Assembly (NCBI GenBank): GCA_963697525.1
Contig: OY969087.1
Location: forward strand, 1,798,001-1,862,000
Direction: 5' to 3'
Source: Bradymonas sp963697525
Lineage (GTDB): Bacteria > Myxococcota_A > Bradymonadia > Bradymonadales > Bradymonadaceae
Length of the DNA: 64,000 bases
Positions within the stretch are counted from its first letter, which is position 1, and every line of letters starts with the position of its first letter. Of this stretch, positions 26,363-34,435 are shown in pieces. The notes under the pieces are model-generated. The model was given only the letters and a program-made list of their open reading frames with translations. It had not been told where the DNA came from and ran no database searches. A program made the translations under genes and the position numbers.

Positions 26363-29188
26363 TTAACCAATTCGCCGCATTGGAATGAGCAGGCCGAACG
26401 CGGCGACGACGAGGAGCAGCGCGGGGACGCGCCGGCCGCCGGCCAGGTTGCACCCGCAGGTGCCGTCGGCTTGGACGTCGCGTCCCAAGGACGCCGGGGC
26501 ATCGGCGTCGCGCCAGCCGGCATCGGAGGTGCTGGCATCGGGGGCGCTGGCATCGGCGACGCCCGCGTCGAGGCCGCCACCGTCCGCCCCGCCCGCGTCG
26601 CTGGCCTGGTTGGCGTCGCCGCCGCTGTCAGGAGCGCGCACGTCGAAATTGTCGAAGAGCGCCGAATCATTATACGAACCCACGCCCACGCTCCCCTCGC
26701 CGAACGCGGGGTTGTCGAGCTCGAGCACCTGCTGGCCGTCGAACGTCACGGTGATGGTCGTGCCCCGTCGCGCCACCTGCATGTGGTGCCACTTGGTGTC
26801 GGGGATGAGCACCTTGGAGGACTGGCCAATCTGATAGTGCTGGCCGTCCTGGACGACGAAGAGCTGGGACTCGTCGGCGTGCGCGTTGGCGAGCATGTAG
26901 TAGTAGTTGTCCGGATCCTGCCAGCCGAAGATGACCGCGTAGTCGGCGAGCGCATTGCGCGACAGATCTTCGAAGGATTTGGCGTCGACCGAGAGCGTGA
27001 AGTCGCCGAAAGTGCGCCCTTTGACCACCGCCCATTCGCCGAGGCGGTCGCCGTCTTCGACCAGGTCCTCGGGCTCGAGGAACAGGCGCTTGTCCCCGCC
27101 GGAGTTGATCACGCTCCACTTCGAATCGGTCCTCATCTGAAAGTTTCGACGGTCGCCGTAATAGTCGATGGGCGAGAAGATCGGCCCCACACGCGACAGG
27201 CCCATGCAGTCGGGATAATCGGGCGCCTCGGTGGAGACCGTGGCATTCTTCAGGTCGTAGACCATCCGGTCGTAGCAGCCGCGCTGCAGGCGCATGACTT
27301 TGGTCTGGGGGTCGACGCTGACGAACGGCGAGTTCAAAAAACCGTGGTCCAGCGCCTGCTCGGGAGTGAGCTCCTGGCCGTCGACGAAGCGACGCTCGTC
27401 CGGTGAATCGTGATACACCAATTTGATGCGCACCTTTTGGCCGGTCTCGGGATCGAGGGCGTCGAAGCTCGCCGTCATGGGGTCGGTCTTGGAGAAGGAT
27501 AGGTGGCGCGTCTTCAGGTCGGCTAGGTAGTCGGCGATGGTGGCGAATTGATCGGTCGTGGCCATCTCGTAGATGCCGCCCGAGCGCCCGTCGAGGCGGT
27601 AGAAATAAAATGAGGAGTCCTGGTAGGTGTCGAAGCTTCCCGCCTCCGGCAGACGGTCGCGGTGTTGCGGACCGACGCCGACGGAGCCCAGCGGGTGGTA
27701 GGCGATATAGGCATCGCCGACCTTGCCGACGAGCCAGCCGCTGGCGTCGTCGACGCGCACCTGGCCGCCGTAGGCGGCGTAGTCGGGGAAGTGCACGCGC
27801 GTGTTCTGCTCTTGGCGCACCACGCCCGCCTGCTTGTTCTGCAGCGTAGGATCCCAGATGGAGATCATCGTGCGCCCGTAGACCATGCGTTGGTAATCGT
27901 ACAACTCGCGCACGAAATCATTGGGCTGGGTGTCGCCCGAGCCCGATGGAAGCCCGCCGCTGGCGTCGTCGCGCGTATCGCCGTCGATATACGGTTGGTA
28001 TTGGTACAAAATCGGGAAACTGCCGTCGGGAGCGTGGGCGTAGATGCCCATGCTCACGTGGATGGCCTGGTTTCGAAAGCCGTAGTTGACGCCCATCATG
28101 GCCTGGCCGCCGGGCAACACGACCGCCTGCCAGGGGGCGATGCGGTCGAAGCCGGTGCCAAAATCGTAGTTGTCGGTAAACCGCTGGCGCCCGGCCGGCC
28201 CATCGGTATACGCCCAGAAGTCGTAGCCGTCGCCCTTGTCCAAAAAGATCGAGCGCAGCACCGCCGGGATCTGGTAGCCGGTGACCGCGCCGATGAGATG
28301 CGGGGTCGTCTCGTGGGGGTCGTAGGGCGTGTCGCCGGTCAGGTAGCCGATGACCCGGTGCATGCCCGTGGGTGTGCCGTCGAGGGCCCCGCCGTAGTGA
28401 CGGTCCCGGGCCTGGGGCGCACCCAGACCACCGCCGGGCAGGTATAGATGGGCCTGAACGATGAGCTCGTAGTCCAGCAGAATGCGTGCTTTCTGGCGCT
28501 CGGCATCGTCGTTCAGCGCCAGCATCGTCATCAATCCGGCGTAGTGGTACGTCGAGTACAGCGGCGCGTTCATCTCGATGCCCCCCTGTAAGATTGTTCG
28601 CGCATAGATCGCGTCGAGCGCCTGCTTTCCGCGCTGCCAGATCGCCGAGTTCTTGCCGATGGCTTCCCCGCCCAGCAACAGGCCGGCGACGAGGTTGATG
28701 TTCAGGTTGGAGAGGTAATCCGGGATGTTGGTCATCCAGTGGCCGCCCAATGCGTGCACGATCTTGTCGCGCGTGCTCTGGGGCAGGTCGCCTTTCCACT
28801 CGTGCAGGATATAGCCCAGCCCCAGGGCTGAGAGCATCGCGCCCGGCCAGCCCCGGTTCTCCCAGGTGCACGGCGACGAGGACGTGCCCGTAAAGCGGTA
28901 GGCTTCGTCGGCCAATGTGGCGATGTCCGAGGCGGCGTCGGCCGCCGAGATCCCGTTGGGTTTGCCCATGGCGTCGAGCTTGATCTTTGCCGCCAACTCC
29001 AGCGTCGAAAAACCCAGTTCGACGCAATTCGAGTAGCTGCTCTTGGACTGGTACTTCGCCGCAATATTCTGCAGCGTCTCGAGACGCCGCTGGCCAAACC
29101 CCAGATCGGGGGGCACGGCCGCGTGGGCGAGGGTCGAGGAACCGACGCAGTAGAAAATCGCTAGAAGCGCCAATAATCGCTTTTTCAT
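26363..29188 (-). CDS. Large secreted protein with LamG-like domain and MYXO-CTERM-like tail
   Basis: A 941-aa secreted protein. Residues 1-23 are a clear signal peptide ending HA-AVPP. Residues 30-450 look like an alpha/alpha toroid of the polysaccharide-lyase type (ALGGHWM, LNINLVAGLLLGG, NAPLYSTYHYAG). The middle part is beta-rich. Residues about 690-860 resemble a LamG/laminarin-binding jelly roll (DYAVIFGWQDPDNYYYMLAN, WHHMQVARRGTTITV). A repetitive Asp/Ala/Gly linker is followed by a tail with CGC at about residue 911, a hydrophobic helix and RR near the end. That is the layout of MYXO-CTERM sorting signals. A role in degrading an anionic polysaccharide is plausible but unproven. Confidence 0.82.
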   Translation of the reverse strand: MKKRLLALLAIFYCVGSSTLAHAAVPPDLGFGQRRLETLQNIAAKYQSKSSYSNCVELGFSTLELAAKIKLDAMGKPNGISAADAASDIATLADEAYRFTGTSSSPCTWENRGWPGAMLSALGLGYILHEWKGDLPQSTRDKIVHALGGHWMTNIPDYLSNLNINLVAGLLLGGEAIGKNSAIWQRGKQALDAIYARTILQGGIEMNAPLYSTYHYAGLMTMLALNDDAERQKARILLDYELIVQAHLYLPGGGLGAPQARDRHYGGALDGTPTGMHRVIGYLTGDTPYDPHETTPHLIGAVTGYQIPAVLRSIFLDKGDGYDFWAYTDGPAGRQRFTDNYDFGTGFDRIAPWQAVVLPGGQAMMGVNYGFRNQAIHVSMGIYAHAPDGSFPILYQYQPYIDGDTRDDASGGLPSGSGDTQPNDFVRELYDYQRMVYGRTMISIWDPTLQNKQAGVVRQEQNTRVHFPDYAAYGGQVRVDDASGWLVGKVGDAYIAYHPLGSVGVGPQHRDRLPEAGSFDTYQDSSFYFYRLDGRSGGIYEMATTDQFATIADYLADLKTRHLSFSKTDPMTASFDALDPETGQKVRIKLVYHDSPDERRFVDGQELTPEQALDHGFLNSPFVSVDPQTKVMRLQRGCYDRMVYDLKNATVSTEAPDYPDCMGLSRVGPIFSPIDYYGDRRNFQMRTDSKWSVINSGGDKRLFLEPEDLVEDGDRLGEWAVVKGRTFGDFTLSVDAKSFEDLSRNALADYAVIFGWQDPDNYYYMLANAHADESQLFVVQDGQHYQIGQSSKVLIPDTKWHHMQVARRGTTITVTFDGQQVLELDNPAFGEGSVGVGSYNDSALFDNFDVRAPDSGGDANQASDAGGADGGGLDAGVADASAPDASTSDAGWRDADAPASLGRDVQADGTCGCNLAGGRRVPALLLVVAAFGLLIPMRRIG

Positions 29189-29396
29189 CGGGGACTCGGC
29201 TTCGTTCTTTGGGGAGCAAGCAACGCTAAGTTAGTGTTTACTTACAAAGTCCCACAATGTGCGACGACACACAAGAGGCCGGTGAGATTGTCACAAAGCC
29301 TTTACATTCAAGGGCTTGCGTAATGTGTGCTCGTGTGGCGATCATGGATGGTGGGCGATGTCGCCCGATGGTCACGACGTATCGACCGGAAATGAG

Positions 29397-31100
29397 ATGC
29401 TTCAAAAAAGAAGGCTGCTAGGTCTCGGAAGCCTGTGGTTCGACGAGCTGTCGCCGCAGGTCGAGGCATTCTTGGTGGACGCGGGGGGCGCCGACGAGTT
29501 CGTGCTGGGCGCGCTTCGCACCGGCCCGGTCGACGGCTACGGGGGCCTTGGCGCCGGATGGCTGGTGGTCACGGTGTCGCGGGCGTATCTCGTGTGGCAC
29601 GCCGACGAGGGCGCGGCGCACGTCGAGGAGCTCTCCGGCGAGGCAGGGTGGCGCTGTGACGAGTCGATGGCGCGCGACACCTTCTGGGCCGGCGCGCGCC
29701 GGTTATTTCGTGGGCCGGTGGTCGGAGCGAAGCGGCTGCGCGCGCTCGGCGAGTTGGTGCCGATGTCGGGGCGTGAGCGACTGTGTCGAGCTGCCGAGTT
29801 GCACCATCTGGCCGGGGCCGAGCGATGGGACGAGCCCGACTCGGTCGAGGCGGCGGTGGTCTTCGACGCGCATCTCGACGCCGGCGACGCGTCGGCGCGC
29901 GTCGGCGCGTTCGAAGAGGCGGCCGCGCACTTCCTGGGGGCGATTCGCTGGCAGATGCACCGCCCGGAGGGCTACGCGCGCCTCTTCGAGGTCGCCCCCC
30001 GCCTGTCGCCGGCGCGCCGCCGGCAGGTCGCGCTCGCCCGGCAGGTGCTCGCCTGGGTCGACCCGGCGGCGCGCGACGCCCTGGCCGCGCCACTGGCCGC
30101 GGCGGTGGTATCGGGCACGCGCGGCGCTCGATTCGACGACGTGGCCCACGACGAGCTGCTGGTCCACCCCGGCGAGCGCAGCCGAAAGGCGGCCGTGCAC
30201 CGGCTGTTGGCGCGCTGGGCGTGCGGGCGCGAAGACGCCGAGACCCTGCGGGTGCACTGCCCGCGCGCCGACCGCAAGACCCTCGCCGAGCTATGCGCGC
30301 TGGTCGACGAGGTCGCCGCGATGCTGGGCATCCCGGCGCCGCCGGTGCATCTGAGCGGCCAGCCCGCCGGAGTGAGCGCGCTGGGCCACGCCGGCCGGCC
30401 GTTCGTGCTGCTGGCCGAGGACCACGTGCGCGACGACAGCGCGCGCCGGTTGACCGGCGGGCAACTGGCGTTCGCGCTGGGGATGGCCATCGAGCATATT
30501 CGGGCGGGCCACCTGCTTCTGACCCACGAACATTACGTGAGCTCGCTGAAACGGCGTGGCGTCCAGCTCGCGCTGGTGGCGGGCGAGTGGCTGGGCGCCC
30601 GCGGGCTGCTCGGCGCGGCGAGCACGCGGGCGTTCGGGCTCGCCCGGCCGGTGGTCGGCGCTCGCGACGTGCGCGCGAGCGTCGACCAAAGCGGCGAGTG
30701 GCTGGCGCTGTCGGTCGACGCCGCCCGCGCCCAGCCCACCGCGCTGGCGCGCTGGGCGAAGAAGCGCGCCCACCGAGGCCACCGCCACGAGGCCGGCACC
30801 GACGCCGTCTTCGAGCGCCGCGGCCTGGCCGAATTCGCCCGCCTCGCCCAATACACCGCCGACCGCGCCGGGCTATGCGCCTGCGGCGACGTCGACGACG
30901 CCATCACCGCCGTCTTCCGGCTGCGCCCGGACGCCGCCGGCGCCCTCGAGCGGCTTCGCCGCCGCGGGCTGGCGGGCCTTGAGGACGGCGAGGTGTGCGA
31001 GGAGTTGTTGTCGCGGGTGGTCGAGCTTTGTCGGTTTGCGTTGTCGGAGGAGTACGCGAGGTTGGGGGCGTTTGGTTGTCGAGCGTCAACGTGGAGGTAG
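29397..31100 (+). CDS. Uncharacterised 567-aa protein
   Basis: I do not recognise this protein. The frame is open from 29316. The ATG at 29397 (MLQKRRLLGLGSLWFDEL) gives a sensible N-terminus, but the start is not certain. It has no signal peptide and no clear transmembrane helix. An alpha-helical middle rich in Ala, Arg and Glu is followed by GGQLAFALGMAIEHIRAGHLLLT, in which EHIRAGH is only loosely reminiscent of a zinc-protease helix. The last about 13 residues and the stop codon are encoded by the first copy of the 72-bp tandem repeat that begins at 31061. The gene stands alone. Confidence 0.65.
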   Translation: MLQKRRLLGLGSLWFDELSPQVEAFLVDAGGADEFVLGALRTGPVDGYGGLGAGWLVVTVSRAYLVWHADEGAAHVEELSGEAGWRCDESMARDTFWAGARRLFRGPVVGAKRLRALGELVPMSGRERLCRAAELHHLAGAERWDEPDSVEAAVVFDAHLDAGDASARVGAFEEAAAHFLGAIRWQMHRPEGYARLFEVAPRLSPARRRQVALARQVLAWVDPAARDALAAPLAAAVVSGTRGARFDDVAHDELLVHPGERSRKAAVHRLLARWACGREDAETLRVHCPRADRKTLAELCALVDEVAAMLGIPAPPVHLSGQPAGVSALGHAGRPFVLLAEDHVRDDSARRLTGGQLAFALGMAIEHIRAGHLLLTHEHYVSSLKRRGVQLALVAGEWLGARGLLGAASTRAFGLARPVVGARDVRASVDQSGEWLALSVDAARAQPTALARWAKKRAHRGHRHEAGTDAVFERRGLAEFARLAQYTADRAGLCACGDVDDAITAVFRLRPDAAGALERLRRRGLAGLEDGEVCEELLSRVVELCRFALSEEYARLGAFGCRASTWR

Positions 31101-31265
31101 GCGCGAGGCGCCAACCACCATCCGTGAATTTTGTTGGGGGCGTTTGGTTGTCGGGCGTCAACGTGGAGGTAGGCGCGAGGCGCCAACCACCATCCGTGAA
31201 TTTTGTTGGGGGCGTTTGGTTGTCGGGCGTCAACGTGGAGGTAGGCGCTACGCGCCAACCACCAC
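31061..31265. repeat. 72-bp tandem repeat, about three copies
   Basis: Units start at 31061, 31133 and 31205, each beginning GTTGGGGGCGTTTGGTTGTC. The copies are nearly identical (first versus second differ at one base in the first 40), and the last is truncated or diverged after CTACGCGCC. The period of 72 bp is a multiple of three, so frames stay open on both strands across it. Unit 1 encodes the last residues of the preceding gene. Each unit includes GAGGTAGGCGCGAGGCGCCAA, which is the outer arm of the palindromic element that follows. Confidence 0.93.
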
Positions 31266-31513
31266 CTACAGAGGCCACGCAAACGGCGCGTGGCGCGCTT
31301 CGCCTGCGGCTACGCTTGAGAGGCGTGTTGTGCGAGGCGCCGTTGTTGAGGCGCCGCGCGTCGCGTGGTTTGCGACGCCTATGTAGCTGGTGGTTAGCGC
31401 GAGGCCTTAGCCGAGCGCTTACCTCCAGAAGGCGTGACGAACTTGCGCGCCCCTCCTCTTCCTGAGACTCTCGACGCGTCGACAAGTCTTGAACGAAGCC
31501 AGGGAGTGGCGAC
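31101..31513. other. Repeat-filled interval without a gene
   Basis: This 413-bp stretch holds the rest of the 72-bp tandem array and the palindromic element that overlaps its last unit. The final 80 bp before the GIY-YIG gene contain no visible repeat. I see no credible gene or promoter in it. Confidence 0.65.
31237..31430. repeat. Long palindromic element, full copy
   Basis: Nested inverted arms pair over about 195 bp: GGAGGTAGGCGCT with AGCGCTTACCTCC, CAACCACCACCTACA with TGTAGCTGGTGGTTA, and CTACAGAGGCCACGCAAAC with the complementary GTTTGCGACGCCTATGTAG. A half copy lies at 60017-60138, sharing CACCTACAGAGGCCA and GGCGCGCTTCGCCT. It is thus a dispersed REP- or MITE-like family. No protein is encoded within it. 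Confidence 0.85.
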
Positions 31514-31786
31514 GTGGCATCCGAGTGGTATCTGTACGTGGTCGAATGCGCCGACGAGACGCTTTATACCGGCATCACGACCGACGTGGTGCGACGCCTC
31601 CACGAGCACAATCACACCTCCAGGGGCGCCAAATACACCCGCGCGCGCCGGCCGGTCGAGCTGGTGGCGACGTGGAGCTACGAGAGCCATTCGGAGGCGG
31701 CCAGCGCCGAGTGGCATTTCAAGCAGTTGACGCGGGCGCAGAAGCTTGCACGTGTGGAGCGAGGTGCGACGCCCGAGATGGTTTGA
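31514..31786 (+). CDS. GIY-YIG family small nuclease-like protein (UPF0213/YhbQ-like)
   Basis: A 90-aa GIY-YIG domain protein. The signature is WYLYVVEC followed by LYTGITTDVVRRLHEHN, with the conserved catalytic Arg and the downstream E in ESHSEAASAEWHFKQL. Length fits single-domain YhbQ-type members, which act on DNA in vitro or are of unknown function. The GTG start is set by the start of the conserved domain (VASEWYLYVV). No close neighbour suggests its role. Confidence 0.88.
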   Translation: MASEWYLYVVECADETLYTGITTDVVRRLHEHNHTSRGAKYTRARRPVELVATWSYESHSEAASAEWHFKQLTRAQKLARVERGATPEMV

Positions 31787-31875
31787 AACGCTGCCCACGA
31801 CGGCGCGGAGGTCGTCGCTCCAACAAAAAAAGCCCCGCCAATTTGGCGAGGCTCGTTGGCCTTATGTAAGGCGAG

Positions 31876-31961
31876 TGCGGAAGAGAGGACTCGAACCTCC
31901 ACGGGATGTAACTCCCACCAGATCCTTAGTCTGGCGCGTCTACCAGTTCCGCCACTTCCGC
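31876..31961 (-). tRNA. tRNA-Leu with anticodon AAG
   Basis: Read on the minus strand, the 86-nt sequence folds as a class II tRNA. The acceptor stem GCGGAAG pairs with CTTCCGC and the discriminator is A. The anticodon stem is CCAGA/TCTGG with loop CTAAGGA, giving anticodon AAG (reads CUU and, if A34 becomes inosine, CUC and CUA). A long variable arm is present and the T-loop is TTCGAGT. CCA is not encoded. The AAG anticodon is unusual in bacteria, which normally use GAG. Confidence 0.92.
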
Positions 31962-32049
31962 AAAGCAGCTTGTCCCGCCCGTAAAGGCGAGCGGGACGCG
32001 ATTTATAATGAGAACCCGTGGGGGTGTCAATAGTATTTCTGTACCGGGC

Positions 32050-32463
32050 TCAGAACTGGTCTTCGGCCAGGCGCAGAACGTCGATGTAGCTGACGATGCC
32101 CACCAGGCCGCCCTCGAGGGCATCGACGACGGGAATGGCGCCGACTTTCTCGTCGATCATCAGGGAGATGACCTCGCTGAGGTCGGCGTCGGTGCCCACG
32201 GAGATGACGTCGCCCTGCATGACGTCGCTGACGGCGCGCTCGGCGCGCTCGTCGGACTCGCCGGGGCCCTCGTACTCCATGGCGTAGGGCAGCGAGTAGC
32301 TGCGCAGGTCGCGATCGCTGAGCATGCCCACGACTTCATCGTTCTCGTCGACCACGGGCAGGTGGCGCACGTCCATCTCGAACAGCTTGTTGATGGCGTC
32401 GGCGACCGAATCGGTGACGTAGACGCGCTCGGGGTTGGGGGTCATGATTTCTTCGACGTTCAC
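32050..32463 (-). CDS. Tandem CBS-domain protein
   Basis: A 137-aa protein of two CBS domains. Domain 1 has NVEEIMTPNPERVYVTDSV and DVRHLPVVDENDEVVGMLSDRDL; domain 2 has VSDVMQGDVISVGTDADLSE and KVGAIPVVDALEGGLVGIVSYIDVL. CBS pairs bind adenosyl ligands such as AMP, ATP or SAM and often regulate a partner. The GTG at 32463 is chosen because CAGGAG lies 9 bp upstream, and the result begins at the first CBS motif. A longer in-frame start at 32502 is less likely. It is a stand-alone CBS protein of unknown partner. Confidence 0.9.
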   Translation of the reverse strand: MNVEEIMTPNPERVYVTDSVADAINKLFEMDVRHLPVVDENDEVVGMLSDRDLRSYSLPYAMEYEGPGESDERAERAVSDVMQGDVISVGTDADLSEVISLMIDEKVGAIPVVDALEGGLVGIVSYIDVLRLAEDQF

Positions 32464-32557
32464 GGCGGACTCCTGTGGAGCAAAATGGTGGAGTTCAATC
32501 AAACATTAAGTGGCGCTCGATAAGCTAAGCCGTGGGCGGCGAGGTTCAAGTGGCCGT

Positions 32558-34363
32558 CTACTCGGCGGCCTTGCCCTCGGAGTACATCCCCTCGATCTCG
32601 TCGGCGTATTTGGACTCGACGACGCGTCGCTTGATCTTTTGAGTGGGGGTGAGCTCGTCGGTCTCCTGGGAGAAGTCCTGCGGGAGCACCCGCCACTTCT
32701 TGATGGTGGAGACGCGGGCGAGCTCGCCGTTGGCCTTTTGGACCTCTTCGTCGACGTAGCTCAAAAAGTCGGGGTGGTCGACCAGCTTGTCCAGATCGGT
32801 GGGCCAGCCGCGCTCGTCAGCCAGCGCGGGGGCGCGCTCGGGGTCGAGGGTCAACAGCGCGGACAAAAATTTGCGTCGGTCGCCGATGACCACCGCCTGG
32901 CTGATGCCGTCGATCTTTTTGAGCAGGCTCTCGATCTTGGCCGGCGCGATATTCTTGCCGCCGGCGGTGATGATTATCTCCTTTTTGCGCCCGGTGATGC
33001 GCAGAAAGCCGTCGTCGTCGAATTTCCCCAGGTCGCCGGAGTGCAGCCAGCCGTCGACGAGGGTCTCGTCGGTGGCCGCCTGGTTTTTGTAGTAGCCTTT
33101 GAAGACGTTACGCCCTTTGACCAAGATCTCGCCGTCGTCGGCGATCTTGACCTCGACGTTGGGGATGGGAAGGCCCACGGTGCCCAGGCGGGTCTGGCCG
33201 GGCATGGGCCGGTTGGCGGTGGTCGGGCCGGTGTCCTCGGACTGGCCGTAGATCTCGCGGATGACGATGTCGAAGCTGGCGAAGAATTCGAGCACGTCCA
33301 GGCCGATGGGGGCGGCCGCGCTCACGCCCAGGCGCAGCCGGTCGAAGCCCAGCGCGCCGGTGATCTTGGAGAAGACCAGCTTGTTGGCCAGCGCGTATTG
33401 CAGCTTGAGCGCGCCGTGCAACTCGCCCTTTTCGATGGTCTGGTAGGCGGCCTTGACGCCCACATCGCGCGCCCAGTCCAGCAGTTTGGCCTTGGCGCCG
33501 GTGGCCTCGCCGAGCTTGTTTTCCAGGGCGGCCTTGAACTTCTCCCACACCCGGGGCACCCCGAAAAAGACGGTGGGCCGGGCGACCTCGATGGTGTCCT
33601 TGATCTTGGACAGGTCGTCACAAAACCACACCGGGTAGCCAAAGGTCGCCGCCAGGTGGATGGTGAACATCTGCTCGGCGATATGCGACAGCGGCAGGTA
33701 GCTGACCATGCAGTCGTCGGGCTGCATGCCGCCGACCATCTTTTCGGCGGCCCCGGCGGTAAACGCCAGGTTATCGTGGGTGAGCATGACCCCTTTGGGC
33801 TTGGAGGTCGTGCCGCTGGTGTAGATCATCGTGCCCACATCATCGATGTCGATGGCCTCGATGCGCTCGTCGACCTCGTCGAGGTGCTCGCGCCCGCTCT
33901 CCAAAAACTCATCGAAGCTGATCACGCTGTCGTCGTCGACCTCGTCGGCGTCTTTGATCATGATCAGGAGGGTGAGGTCGGGCAGCTCGTCGCGGGTCTG
34001 GTCGACCTTCTCCCACTGCTCCTTGTCCTCGAGCACGATCACCGGCGCCCCGCAGTGGTGGGCGATGTAGGCGACCTCGCTGGGGGAGTTGGTCTGGTAG
34101 ATACCCACGGGCACGCAGCCGGCCATCATCGCGCCGATGTCGGCGATGACCCACTCGGCGCAGTTGTTGCCGATGATGGTGATATTGGTGTGCGGGTCGA
34201 TGTCCCGGGCGACCAGGCCGCCGGCGAAGAGCCGACACTTCTTGGCGTAGTTGGCCCAGTTGATGTACTGCCACTTGCCGTCGCGGTTGGCCCAGGCGGC
34301 GGGTTTGCCGGCGAGCTTCTCGCTGTTGGCGAGGAAGCGGTCGATGATCGAGTCTCTGGCCAT
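32558..34363 (-). CDS. Long-chain fatty acid-CoA ligase (AMP-forming)
   Basis: A 601-aa acyl-CoA synthetase of the FadD15-like type. The AMP-binding P-loop motif is MIYTSGTTSKPKGVMLTH. Others are GVSAAAPIGLDV, EIYGQSEDTGPTT, the hinge and Gly-rich loop LHSGDLGKFDDDGFLRITGRKKEIIITAGGK, and the C-terminal NIAPAKIE. It activates fatty acids with ATP and CoA at the membrane or in the cytoplasm. The ATG at 34363 is supported by GGAGG 6 bp upstream; GTG at 34375 is also in frame. Confidence 0.93.
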   Translation of the reverse strand: MARDSIIDRFLANSEKLAGKPAAWANRDGKWQYINWANYAKKCRLFAGGLVARDIDPHTNITIIGNNCAEWVIADIGAMMAGCVPVGIYQTNSPSEVAYIAHHCGAPVIVLEDKEQWEKVDQTRDELPDLTLLIMIKDADEVDDDSVISFDEFLESGREHLDEVDERIEAIDIDDVGTMIYTSGTTSKPKGVMLTHDNLAFTAGAAEKMVGGMQPDDCMVSYLPLSHIAEQMFTIHLAATFGYPVWFCDDLSKIKDTIEVARPTVFFGVPRVWEKFKAALENKLGEATGAKAKLLDWARDVGVKAAYQTIEKGELHGALKLQYALANKLVFSKITGALGFDRLRLGVSAAAPIGLDVLEFFASFDIVIREIYGQSEDTGPTTANRPMPGQTRLGTVGLPIPNVEVKIADDGEILVKGRNVFKGYYKNQAATDETLVDGWLHSGDLGKFDDDGFLRITGRKKEIIITAGGKNIAPAKIESLLKKIDGISQAVVIGDRRKFLSALLTLDPERAPALADERGWPTDLDKLVDHPDFLSYVDEEVQKANGELARVSTIKKWRVLPQDFSQETDELTPTQKIKRRVVESKYADEIEGMYSEGKAAE

Positions 34364-34435
34364 GGTGACCTCCACGGGGACGTGTGATGTGGTGAGGCAT
34401 TCCTTTTATGTCAAATCGGGGCGGGCCGTAAAGAC

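Noticed and set aside
26363..29188. Assigning a specific polysaccharide lyase family to the toroid region.
   Set aside because: No catalytic residues can be placed with confidence by eye.
29397..31100. Zinc-metalloprotease call for EHIRAGH in the 567-aa protein.
   Set aside because: The motif does not match HExxH and the rest of the domain is absent.
31061..31265. The 72-bp tandem array as a CRISPR array.
   Set aside because: Units are contiguous with no variable spacers, and no cas gene is present.
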